DNA from: Zea mays
Lineage: Eukaryota; Streptophyta; Magnoliopsida; Poales; Poaceae
DNA length: 64,000 bases
Direction: 5' to 3'
NCBI RefSeq assembly: GCF_902167145.1
Contig: NC_050099.1
Coordinates: 240,014,588 to 240,078,587, forward strand
Position numbers and translations under genes: made by a program. Under the pieces are notes generated by a model. That model worked only from the letters and a program-made list of their open reading frames with translations, was not told where the DNA came from and ran no database searches. Positions 52,229-62,967 of this stretch are shown piece by piece; positions within the stretch are counted from its first letter, which is position 1, and the number at the start of each line of letters is the position of its first letter.

Positions 52229-55200
52229 ATTTGCCTTGCAGGTTTATGCATCCGGGGTTCAAGCTGGATTATCGACAGCGGATGCACAAACCACATGACG
52301 GGGGAGAAGAAGATGTTTACCTCCTACGTCAAGAACAAGGATCCCCAAGATTCAATCATATTCGGTGATGGGAATCAAGGCAAGGTGAAAGGCTTAGGCA
52401 AAATTGCAATATCAAATGAGCACTCTATATCTAATGTGTTTTTAGTTGAGTCTCTTGGATATAATTTGTTATCTGTTAGTCAATTATGCAAAATGGGATA
52501 TAATTGTCTATTCACAAATGTAGATGTGTATGTCTTTAGAAGAAGTGATGGTTCACTAGCTTTTAAGGGTGTATTAGACGACAAACTTTACTTAGTTGAT
52601 TTTGCAAAAGAGGAGGCCGGTCTAGATGCATGCTTAATTGCTAAGACTAGCATGGGCTGGCTGTGGCATCGCCGCTTAGCAGATGTAGGGATGAAGAACC
52701 TTCACAAGCTTCTAAAGGGAGAACACGTGATAGGTTTAACTAATGTGCAATTCGAAAAAGATAGATCTTGTGCAGCTTGTCAAGCAGGTAAACAAGTAGG
52801 AGGAGCACATCACACCAAAAATGTGATGACCACATCAAGACCTTTGGAGATGCTTCACATGGACCTCTTCGGACCCGTCGCCTATCTAAGCATAGGAGGA
52901 AGTAAGTATGGTCTTGTTATAGTTGATGACTTTTCCCGCTTCACTTGGGTATTCTTTTTGCAGGATAAATCTGAAACCCAAGGGACCCTCAAGCGCTTCC
53001 TAAGGAGAGCTCAAAACGAGTTTGAGCTCAAGGTGAAAAAGATAAGGAGCGACAATGGGTCCGAGTTCAAGAACATTCAAGTGGAGGAGTACCTTGAGGA
53101 GGAAGGGATCAAGCACGAGTTCTCCGCTCCCTACACACCACAGCAAAATGGTGTGGTAGAGAGGAAGAACAGGACGCTAATAGACATGGCAAGGACGATG
53201 CTTGGAGAATTCAAGACCCCCGAGCGCTTTTGGTCGAAAGCCGTGAACACGGCTTGCCACGCCATCAACAGGGTCTATCTTCATCGCCTCCTCAAGAAGA
53301 CGTCGTATGAGCTCCTAACCGGTAACAAACCCAATGTTTCGTATTTTCGAGTTTTTGGGAGTAAATGCTACATTCTAGTGAAGAAGGGTAGGAATTCCAA
53401 ATTTGCTCCCAAAGCCGTAGAAGGGTTTTTGTTAGGTTATGACTCAAATACAAAGGCGTATAGAGTCTTCAACAAATCATCGGGTTTGGTTGAAGTCTCT
53501 AGCAACGTTGTATTTGATGAGACTAATGGCTCTCCAAGAGAGCAAGTTGTTGATTGTGATGATGTAGATGAAGAAGAAGTTCCAACGGCCACAATACGCA
53601 CCATGGCGATTGGAGACATGCGGCCACAGGAACAAGATGTGCGAGATCAACCTTCTTCCTCAACAATGGTGCATCCCCCAACTCAAGACGATGAACAGGT
53701 TCATCAAGAGGAGGCGAGTGATCAAGGGGGAGCACAAGATGATCATGTGATGGAGGAAGAAGCACAACCGGCACCTCCAACCCAAGTTCGAGCGATGATT
53801 CAAAGGGATCATCCCGTCGACCAGATTTTGGGTGATATTAGCAAGGGAGTAACTACTCGATCTCGATTAGTTAATTTTTGTGAGCATTACTCCTTTGTCT
53901 CTTCTATTGAGCCTTTCAGGGTAGAAGAGGCCTTGCTAGATCCGGACTGGGTGTTGGCCATGCAGGAGGAGATCAACAACTTCAAAAGAAATGAAGTTTG
54001 GACACTGGTGCCTCGTCCCAAGCAAAATGTTGTGGGAACCAAGTGGGTGTTCCGCAACAAGCAAGACGAGCACGGGGTGGTGACAAGGAACAAGGCACGA
54101 CTTGTGGCAAAAGGTTATGCCCAAGTCGCAGGTTTGGACTTTGAGGAGACTTTTGCTCCTGTGGTTAGGCTAGAGTCCATTCGTATCTTGCTAGCATATG
54201 CCGCTCACCATTCTTTCAGGTTGTTCCAAATGGATGTGAAGAGCGCCTTCCTCAACGGGCCAATCAAGAAGGAGGTGTACGTGGAACAACCCCTGGCTTC
54301 GAGGATGAACGGTACCCCGACCACGTGTGTAAGCTCTCTAAGGCGCTCTATGGACTTAAGCAAGCCCCAAGAGCATGGTATGAATGCCTTAGAGACTTTT
54401 TAATTGCTAATGCTTTCAAGGTTGGGAAAGCCGATCCAACTCTTTTTACTAAGACTTGTGATGGTGATCTTTTTGTGTGCCAAATTTATGTCGATGACAT
54501 AATATTTGGTTCTACTAACCAAAAGTCTTGTGAAGAGTTTAGCAGGGTGATGACTCAGAAATTCGAGATGTCGATGATGGGCGAGTTAAGCTACTTCCTT
54601 GGGTTCCAAGTGAGGCAACTCAAGGATGGAACCTTCATCTCTCAAACCAAGTACACGCAAGACTTGATCAAGCGGTTTGGGATGAAGGACGCCAAGCCCG
54701 CAAAGACTCCGATGGGAACCGACGGACACACCGACCTCAACAAAGGAGGTAAGTCCGTTGATCAAAAAGCATACCGGTCTATGATAGGGTCTTTACTTTA
54801 TTTGTGTGCTAGTAGACCGGATATTATTCTTAGTGTATGCATGTGTGCTAGATTTCAATCTGATCCAAGGGAGTGCCACTTAGTGGCTGTGAAGCGAATT
54901 CTTAGATATTTAGTCGCTACGCCTTGTTTCGGGATCTGGTATCCAAAGGGATACCTTTGACTTGATTGGATACTCAGACTCCGACTATGCTGGATGTAAG
55001 GTCGATAGGAAGAGTACATCGGGGACGTGCCAATTATTAGGAAGGTCCCTGGTGTCATGGAGTTCTAAGAAACAAACCTCCGTTGCCCTATCCACCGCTG
55101 AGGCCGAGTATGTTGCCGCAGGACAGTGTTGCGCGCAACTACTTTGGATGAGGCAAACCCTCAGGGACTTTGGCTACAATTTGAGCAAAGTTCCACTCCT

Positions 55201-55438
55201 ATGTGATAATGAGAGTGCTATCCGCATGGCGGATAATCCTGTTGAACACAGCCGCACAATGCACATAGACATCCGGCATCACTTTTTGAGAGACCACTAG
55301 CAAAAGGGAGATATCGAAGTGTTTCATGTTAGCTCCGAGAACCAGCTAGCCGATATCTTTACCAAGCCTTTAGATGAGTAGACCTTTTGCAAGTTGCGTA
55401 GTGAGCTGAATGTCTTAGATTCGTGGAACTTGGATTGA
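52229..55438 (+). pseudogene. Copia pol: protease, integrase, RT, RNase H, with frameshifts and stops
   Basis: Pol lies in a different frame from gag. Its first clear motif is [16 protein letters not shown] (protease). The integrase zinc motif has Asp at the second His position ([12 protein letters not shown] at 52682-52684), followed by CAACQ. The integrase core is intact in its D, D and E motifs ([22 protein letters not shown]). RT has [12 protein letters not shown] and, after a frameshift, IYVDDIIFGS. RNase H has SDSDYAGC and TAEAEYVA. Breaks: a 1-bp deletion in a C run near 54290, a length change near 54950, and TAG at 55298-55300 and 55379-55381. Each of the last two has a sense codon at the same place in the 79-690 copy. 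Confidence 0.92.
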
Positions 55439-56224
55439 TTTATAGCATACATGTGTTTATGCCTTTGATCATGTTCCTTTTGCATTGTGTTGTTTATTTA
55501 TGGTGCTCGAGTTGTACAAACACTCCCCGGACCTCACAAGTCCATTGCAAAGTGATGCACATATTTAGGGGGAGATGTGTTACAACTTGACCCTTTGAGA
55601 CTAACCATGTGCTTGAGTTTGCTTGATTTAGTCTCTAAGGAGGATTGAAAGGGAAAAGGTGGACTTGGACCATGCGAGACTTCCACTGCACTCCGATGAG
55701 AGGGTAACTTATTCCAAGTTCATCTTTATGATCTTATTGCCTTTTACTCTTAGTTGAAGATTTTGGTGAGGCAATGGGGTTCAAGGGCCAAAATTGACCC
55801 CGTTTTGGTGCTTGATGCCAAAGGGGGAGAAAATAAGGCCAAAGCAATAAATGGATCAGCTACCACTTGAGAATTTTGAAAATAATAGAATAGAGCTTTT
55901 GTTTTGTCAAAATACTCTTGTTGGCTCTTTTTGTCAAAAGTTGGCTTCTTGTGGGGAGAAGTGTTGATTATGGGAAAATGGGGAGTTTTTGGAATCTTGA
56001 ATCAATTTCTCTTGGAACGACTCTCTTCATGTCTTAACAAGTGTGTTTAACTTAGAGATAGAAATTTGAGTTTGATTTGCAAAAACAAACCAAGTGGTGG
56101 CAAAGAATGATCCATATATGCCAAATTTGATTCAAAACAAATTTGAGTTCTCATTTGCATTGATATTGCACTTGTTCTAGTTGCTTTATGTTGTGTTGGC
56201 ATAAATCACCAAAAAGGGGGAGAT
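55439..56224 (+). promoter_or_regulatory. Copia 3' untranslated region with multiple polypurine tracts
   Basis: GGGGGAG-type tracts occur near 55567, 55822 and 56216, with a shorter GGGGAG near 55979. The last one abuts the 3' LTR. Their spacing matches the left Copia (691-1476), so the arrangement is conserved between two independent copies. Confidence 0.72.
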
Positions 56225-57422
56225 TGAAAGGGAAATGTGCCCTTGGGCCATTTCTAAGTATTTTGGTGATTGAGTGCCAACGCAAGTGCTTTTGTGTTGA
56301 TCTATGCAATGTGGTGGACAAAGTGCAAATCATGTCAAAAGGTATGTTTCTCAGACTTAGTACATTGTTTTAGAGACTAATGCATTGTGTCTAAGTGCTG
56401 GAAACAGGAAAAGAACAATTGGAAATGTCTTGGCTCGAGCAGCCAAGACTCTGCTCAGTCTGGGAGCACCGGACTGTCCGGTGGTGCACCGGACAGTGTC
56501 CGGTGCGCCAGGCTGGCTCAGGCGAACTGGCCGCTCTCGGGAAGAATTTGACGGCGTACGGCTATAATTCACCGGACTGTCTGGTGAGCCAACGGTCGGC
56601 TACGCGATCTGCGCGAGACACGTGGCCGAGCCAACGGTCGGGAGGGGGCACCGGACTGTCCGGTGTACACCGGACAGTGTCCGGTGCGCCAACGGCTCCC
56701 AGGCGCCAATGGTCGGCTTCGCCAGGAAAGGAAAGAAATCCGCACCGGACTGTCCGGTGCGCCAAGCGACATAAGGCAAGATTTGCCTTCCAGGAATGCT
56801 CTCAACGGCTCCTAGCTGCCTTGGGCTATAAAAGGGACCCCTAGGCGCATCGAGGAGTACACTAAGCATTCTCTAAGCATTCCTAAGCACTAAGACATCG
56901 ATTCTGCGCTTTTGATTCCTTGCGGTAGCAATTAGAGCTCTAGTTGAGTTGTGAACTCATTGAGTTGTGTTGTGAGCTCTTGTTGCGACTTGTGTGCGTG
57001 GTGTTTCTGTGATTTCTTGTCTTGAGTGTGTTGCTTATCCCTCCCTTACTCCGTGCTTCTTTGTGAACTTTAAGTGTAAGGGCGAGAGGCTCCAAAGTGT
57101 GGAGATTCCTCGCAAACGGGATATAGTAAAGCAAGCAAAACACCGTGGTATTCAAGTGGGTCTTTGGACCGCTTGAGAGGGGTTGATTGCAACCCTCGTC
57201 CGTTGGGACGCCACAACGTGGAGTAGGCAAGCGTTGGTCTTGGCCGAACCACGGGATAAACCACTGTGCCATCTCTGTGATTGATCTCTTGTGATCATTG
57301 TGTTTTGTTGAGACTCCTCTCTAGCCACTTGGCAGTATTTGTGCTAACTCCTAATCAAGTTTTGTGAGTTAAATTTCAAGTTTTACAGGATCACCTATTC
57401 ACCCCCCCTCTAGGTGCTCTCA
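56225..57422 (+). repeat. Copia 3' LTR
   Basis: Same ends as the 5' LTR, 1198 bp. Relative to the 5' copy it lacks about 21 bp of the GCCAACGGTCGG repeat near 56590 and about 21 bp between two CCGGAC palindromes near 56745. Both losses lie between short direct repeats. TATAAAA is at 56827-56833. Confidence 0.93.
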
Positions 57423-57427
57423 GTTTT

Positions 57428-57468
57428 AGGGGGCGTAATCCAGGTACTCCTAATTACGATACCCGACA
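57428..57468 (+). repeat. Gypsy-like 5' LTR, last segment
   Basis: AGGGGGCGTAATCC...GATACCCGACA completes the LTR begun at 47269, giving about 1.34 kb in total. The CCGACA end mirrors the TGTCGG start. I could not identify a tRNA primer site directly after it. Confidence 0.7.
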
Positions 57469-58797
57469 GTAGCCACCGAGTCCCCCAAGGAAGTGTTTTG
57501 ACACTTGTTTGGGGGCTCTTCTTTCTTCGTGCGGGTATATTGCTTAACCCTAAGAGGTGTAGACCTATTTCCGATGGGTGCACGTGAACACACCCGTCAG
57601 GTATATCCCCCGAGCCTTGAAGGAGTGGTTAACTCCTTTGAGGTCTTAATATTTCCCTTTGTAGATATCGTTGACTTTGTCCTTTGTTCGTCACCTGGCC
57701 ATGGCCTGGGTGCAAAGGTAGCCCCTGAGTTTCTGCGTCAGGTTGCTAGAGTTTCCAACAATTCTGTCGCGACATTGGTGCAAGGGCAGCCCTCGAGCCT
57801 CTGCACAGGGCGATAGGACGATCGAAGAATTCCTTGACTTTTTGATGATACGCTTCTTCGTCGCCTTTTCGCAAGGAGGAACATGGCGAAAGCGCCATGC
57901 TACCCTCGGTGGGCAAACGAGCATGACGTCTCTGGTGAACTGTTAACGGGTGATCCAGTGGAGGCCCGAGCCCCATTTGATAGGAGTCGGCTAGTGGTCC
58001 CAAGACGTGCCCCAAAAGTACTTGTGGGTGATTCGCCTGGTCCCGGACCCGTTCGATGGGGTCCGAGGGCTCCGATGGGAGACCGTCACAAATCGCTCTT
58101 AGGGGTCTCGGATATGTCTTAGGGTATCTCGAGATTGTAGCCCAAGCCTCGATCATGTACGGACGTACCCATAGTCATCCCTGACTCGTACCCATAGTCA
58201 TCCCTGACTCTGTGCTCTTGGGTGATTGTCGAACCCTGCTAAGGGCCAACCTACAAACCCCTGATCAGTAAAGGGCTCGGAGCCCATGTGCTTTGGGGTG
58301 GTTACCAAACCCTGCCGAGGGTTTAACCTTCGAACCCCTGATCAGTATGAGGCTCGAGCCTCACATCCTTCACAGGGAAGGGAGTCCGAGGGGATGTATC
58401 CTCCCTGCTACCTGTGGAGGAACGAAAGATGACAGAGAAAAAGACACACCTTTTCATGCACTTACCCTGAGGAGGCAGAGCCGTGCCCCTTGGCTTGTGT
58501 TAGCCGGACATGACATGCGGCTTGCAGGCGAGATTTAATGTGACGGGATGCGACGTCTCACGAGCCAATCGTTGTGGCGCATGTGCACGCGGAATTTGAA
58601 GAGATGAGCCCACTCCTGGTTTTGGTTCTTCGAAATGGGGAGGCTTGACTCAGACCTCGAAGGGTCTGCCGATTCCTACATATACGCTCGAGAGGGGATC
58701 CCTCCTGGTTCTTACTTTGCATCTGCCTTCAGCCCTAGCCACCTCCATTTCCCTCAGCCACAACCAAGAGTTCGTGTGTAGAGACAGGGGAGAGGAA
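57469..58797 (+). other. Leader of the Gypsy-like element
   Basis: Noncoding leader between the LTR and the first gene. It contains CCCCTGATCAGTA-centred imperfect repeats near 58255 and 58337, and an exact 23-bp tandem duplication (58165-58210). Open frames here (57505-57816, 57883-58122 and 58293-58538) show no domain that I recognise. Confidence 0.5.
58165..58210 (+). repeat. Perfect 23-bp tandem duplication
   Basis: The unit starting GTACCCATAGTCATCC occurs twice without a gap (58165-58187 and 58188-58210). It looks like a recent slippage event in the leader. Confidence 0.9.
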
Positions 58798-60214
58798 ATG
58801 AGTTCATACCTTTCTCCATCGCCTCCCTCCACTACAGTGGCTGAAAAGATTAGCGTCCTTGCTCCTCGCGATCCATGGCCCATCTCCTCTGTGACCAATG
58901 AGGATCTGCAGGCCCTGGTGGATGGGGGCGCTGCTTCGCCCCCGCTCCTATGGGGCGCACCCCAAGTGGCTCGCGCCGGGGGATGAGCAGGAGCCGATTC
59001 CGCCTATGGGCTACGTGGTTAGCTTCATCCCCTTCCACGAGCGGGGATTCGGGGTGCGTGCAAGCCGTTTAATGCGGGCGCTCCGCACTACTACAGGGTG
59101 GAGATGCATAACTTCAATCGTAACTTCATAGCCCAGGTGGCCATCTTCACAGCGATCTACGAGGGGTACCTTGGGATCGAGACCCATTGGGACTTGTGGC
59201 TCCACCTCTTGCACACGTAGTCGTTCTCCCTTCCCTTGGAGGTGAGGAAGGTGGACCACGCGGTGAGGGCCGACGGCTGCATTCTCTAGCTATGCTCGGA
59301 TCAGGCGCAGCTCTACATCCCTGCCACCCTTACCTCGTCAAACAAGGGGTGGTAGAGCCGTTGGTTTTATCTCCACAATGAGGAAGAGCGATGGCCGGAG
59401 TACACCTAATGTGTCGTTACCGCGGCTAGGCAGCACTAGCGATGGGGGTGCACCGCGAGAGCACCAGGCCCAGCTGTAGCCCCTGCTAGACGCCCTGAGG
59501 AGGCTCCGTGACTGGGGGCTCACCGCATCCGGGGTCGTCGCGGCCTTCCACCACAGGAGGGTGCTGCCGCTGATGGAGTGGCACCTGCGCCTAGATGAAA
59601 TGACATTCGAGGTTTCCATGGAGAGTTCCTAGATGGCCTCGGTTGCCCTCTCGACCGACGAGCTCCTCAGGCGGGTGATGGGGATGGTGGGGAAGGCAGA
59701 CCACATCGTCCCCATCCCGATGCGCCCTGAGCGGGGTTATGTGTCCCTGGTAAGTTTTCAGAATTTACTTCTGCCTTGACCCTTTTTTCTTCATCTCAAC
59801 CTACTTTTCCACTCGTCCACAGGGGCTGCTAGGGTATCGAACTGCCCTACCCCTGGTCCTAGAGGACGCGGCTAGCCGGACGGCGTGCCGATTGGCCGTG
59901 GAGGAGCAGAAGAAGAAGAAGGACACGGAGAATAAGCGGCCCACAAGAAGAGGGAGGCCCGCGATGCACATGAGAAGCGCCACCGTGCGCAGGAGAGGGA
60001 GGGGTGGCACTAGAGCGATCCCCCAGCACATACGACAATGACGACAACGCGATGGAAGTTTGGCTGTGTTTAGCCTCGAGGTTAGGCTCTGATTTGAGCT
60101 AGCCTCGGCGGGCCTGTCCACTAGTGCGGATGTGCCCGTGCCTGGGTTTGAGGTGTCAGCGCCTCTGCCCGAGACGCGGGTGTCTACCGAGCCAGTGCTT
60201 GCCCCCACAGTCGA
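58798..60214 (+). pseudogene. PF04195-type 'putative gypsy type transposon' protein, 5' exons, broken
   Basis: Likely start is ATG 58798 (MSSYLSPSPPS). Recognisable pieces are GYVVSFIPFHERGFGVRASRLMRAL (58985-59085, second frame), HYYRVEMHNFNRNFIAQVAIFTAIYEGYLGIETHWDLWLH (59086-59210, first frame) and the DQAQLYIPATLTSSNKGW region near 59300-59350. These match the plant Transposase_28 family, usually called gag-like. Several stops and at least two frameshifts break it. A GT-AG intron fits 59750-59822 (YVSL joining to GLLGYRTALPLVLE). A Lys/Arg-rich coiled stretch follows. The frame is interrupted at 60214 by the solo LTR. Function of the family is unknown. Confidence 0.68.
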
Positions 60215-60297
60215 TGTCACATCCGGTTTTAAGGGCAAAACCGAATGCATAGCATATGTGTGCCAGAATCTATTTCCACACATATGTTGACGTCATA

Positions 60298-61181
60298 AGT
60301 GTGGAGATAAGTCCAGATTCTGGCTAGACAGCTGGGTAAATGAGAGGCCTTTATGTACAATTGATCCCGAATTATATGAGATTTGTGATGACAAGTTTAT
60401 TCTAGTTAAAGATGCAAGAATAAAAAATTGGCAATTGTCCTTCAGAAGATGGCTAAATAATGAAAATGAGATTCGATGGATATCAATTTGCGGTGATTGT
60501 GAGAACTTCGAGTTTCAAGATTCTCCTGACACTGTTCAGTGGAAATGGGGAGGGAAGAAAACCTTTACAGTTAAATCAATGTATAACAGTTTGTCAAACA
60601 ACATCTCTGGTCCTGACAAAAAGCACATTTGGAAAAGCAAGGTCCCTCTGAAAATTAATTTTTTTATGTGGTTCCTAGAGAATAACAGGTTGTTGACTAA
60701 GGATAATTTGATTAGGAGGAAGTGGTCTGGGGACGCTTCATGTTGTTTCTGTCCTCATGCCGAAAACATTGAGCATCTCTTTTTCACTTGCCCTATTGCT
60801 AGAGTGATCTGGGGAACTGTGGCGAAATGTCTGGATACTCACCATATTCCAAACAACGTGGAGTCTTGCTATAGGTGGCTTCGAAAACACCTCAACTGTG
60901 ACAATGTTGTTCATGTTATTATGATTTCAGCAATTTGTTGGGCTATCTGGAAAGCCAGAAATAAAATGTGTTTTGATCATGTGCTTGTAAATTCTCCTAA
61001 TGAGATCATATGCCATGCGGGTGCTCTTGTGTCTTCTTGGGCAGGGCTTAGCAAGAGAGAGCTCCAGGACCTTCTGCAAGAGGGCGCCAAGATGCTGGTT
61101 CGTGCTGCAAGTGCTAGAGGAAATCGGATCCTCGGGTCGGGCGATGAGATTGAAGGGATGCTGCAGCCACACGGGCGTTGA
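60298..61181 (+). pseudogene. LINE ORF2 C-terminus with zf-RVT domain
   Basis: An open frame of about 290 codons from the truncation point to TGA at 61179-61181. Motifs include GDKSRFWLDSWVNERPL, KWGGKKTFTVKSMYNSL, HIWKSKVPLKINFFMWF and the zinc-binding CCFCPHAENIEHLFFTCPIARVIW (zf-RVT), then AICWAIWKARNKMCFDH. This region follows reverse transcriptase in plant LINE ORF2 proteins. It is open because it is young or short. The RT and endonuclease are absent, so it has no start of its own. Confidence 0.82.
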
Positions 61182-61497
61182 GTCATGACGTGACTGCTCG
61201 CCTGGTGTTAGCGTTGGCAGGAACTCGCTCTATTTTGCTGCCGTCTGTTATGCCCTTGTCATCCCCCGCCGTATGGTCTGGTACTTGTGTGATGTAAAAC
61301 TCTAAACTCGTCGGTTGGCTTGTTGCCTGGTAGGGGACCCGGCTGTTCTGAGTCATCCGAAGCGGATTGGCTCGTCAGCGCTTCTGTTTGCGGGTTCTTC
61401 CTGTTATTTTGTGTTGGTTGTGTGGAAACTATCTGAACCGCTTTGTATTTCTGTTATGACAATAATAGAAATGGGGTCCTCCTCTCGTCAAAAAAAA
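60298..61497 (+). mobile_element. 5'-truncated LINE (L1-like) inside the solo LTR
   Basis: Only the last third of an L1-type ORF2 and its 3' tail are present. They end in GTCCTCCTCTCGTC followed by eight A at 61490-61497. 5' truncation plus a 3' A-run is the signature of LINE insertion by target-primed reverse transcription. LTR-like sequence lies on both sides. I could not define target duplications, so the left boundary is approximate. Confidence 0.75.
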
Positions 61498-62967
61498 TCA
61501 AAGGAACAATGCATAAAAGCATAAATAAAGATATAATAACATATTACACTTCGAACAAACATAATGTCTTAACCTTAATTCATCAAAGTACAATGAAACA
61601 TGGGCATCCTTCCATAGGAAGATGACCGGGGGTATCACTAGACTAACATCCATGGAGTTCATCATCAAGATTACTAAGTATAAGTAAACACCAAACCCAT
61701 ATTAAGCATAAGCAATATTCATCAACATAAGCTCAAACCACTTGAGCAAATACCATCAACATGAAGCTCAACCTCTTGAAGGAACCATTTAAGCATACCA
61801 CTTAAACAAAACCAAGCATGATTTATTTCCATCTTCAAGTTCAATTATCATGTGAGGGTCCAGGCTGCTCTTAACCGTGAGCATGGTTGATATATTAGTT
61901 TTACACTCTGCAGAGGTTGTACAACTTTACCCACAAGACATGTATCCCCTCTAGCCTGGGTTGGCCAAACTCGTAAACAATTCCAAGGTGAATGGCTTGG
62001 GATCCACTATGAGGCTTTCACAAAATACACTTAATACAAAACAACCCGCTAAGGTTTCCACGTCGGTATTGGTGACCCTATGGGAGAGTTAACTTAGCCA
62101 AGACTACCACCCCATGTTAATGTGAGCTGCCACCAAACCACTGACGGTCCCTCTTGCCCATCTTTCAGGTAAGGTTGCTAGGCACTAAGCATATAAAGCT
62201 AATTACCAAAGCTAGAGCCATGATAGCACTCATGGTTGCACTGTTTTCCTGGGTGGTCACTCCATGTTCCAATTAACACAATATGATCTTTCTTAATCAT
62301 CGAATTAACAACAATAATGTAAACTTACCATTTGGAACATTAATATTAGCAGTAGAAGTACCAGTATAAAGTCAAAGTTGTAGCAATAGCATAACTACTC
62401 GATTAAATCGTAATCCCAGGTTAAACAAGGAATAAGGTTGGAAAGGTTAGAGGTATCTAAATAGGTAACCCATCAAATTATGCATAGCATAAATTGAAAC
62501 ATAGTTATCATGCGTTGATTAGGATCAAACAGAATATGCAGAGGGATAAGTCCACATGCCTTGCTTATAGAAAACCTAAGATTCTTCCATAGAAGAGATC
62601 CTGATTCTCAACTACCAAAAAGATTGGGCTCCACAAAAAGGAAATCGATAAAATAAAATTTTCACAAATACAAAAAAATTATCAACCTATCAAAATGTAT
62701 ATTCCAAAAACAATGTTTTAACAACTCATTATTAATTTCTAAAATAAGATTTTCACACCAACTTGAATCCAAAAATTAGATACATCAAACAAAATTTATG
62801 ACTCGGCATGAACACATCAAACATTTGTCAAAATTTTATCTGTCAACAAATTGTTCAACTTATTTATATCATCATTTCATTACTTGAAAACAATATATTT
62901 TTCCTTTCTATTAGAATTTAAGAAATTAAACTAGAATACTTTTAATTGATGGATTTAGGGTGTTAGA

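Larger units (their letters stand above)
48569..57422 (+). mobile_element. Full-length Sirevirus-type Copia, inactivated
   Basis: The structure is complete: 5' LTR (48569-49803), primer-binding site, gag, pol, multiple polypurine tracts and 3' LTR (56225-57422). The flanks are ATTTT (48564-48568) and GTTTT (57423-57427), a target duplication with one change. The host is the LTR of the Gypsy-like element. Gag is open but pol has two frameshifts and two late stops, and two zinc-binding residues are substituted. The LTRs are closely similar but differ by two deletions of about 20 bp in the 3' copy and scattered substitutions. Confidence 0.93.
60215..62967 (-). repeat. Solo LTR (TGTCACACCC superfamily) carrying a LINE
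   Basis: It starts TGTCACATCCGG and ends GGGTGTTAGA, with GTCGA (60210-60214) and GTCAA (62968-62972) as a target duplication with one change. Without the LINE it is only about 1.55 kb, and it lacks the GC-rich block found in the 3.4-3.6-kb relatives. Shared blocks such as CTGCTCTTAACCGTGAGC (61863) and TTTTACACTCTGCAGAGGTTG (61900) confirm the relationship. Orientation is by analogy with the Gypsy element. Confidence 0.78.

Noticed and set aside
59801..60283. 160-codon minus-strand frame spanning the Gypsy-like internal region and the solo LTR start
   Set aside because: Crosses an insertion junction and is antisense to a recognisable protein.
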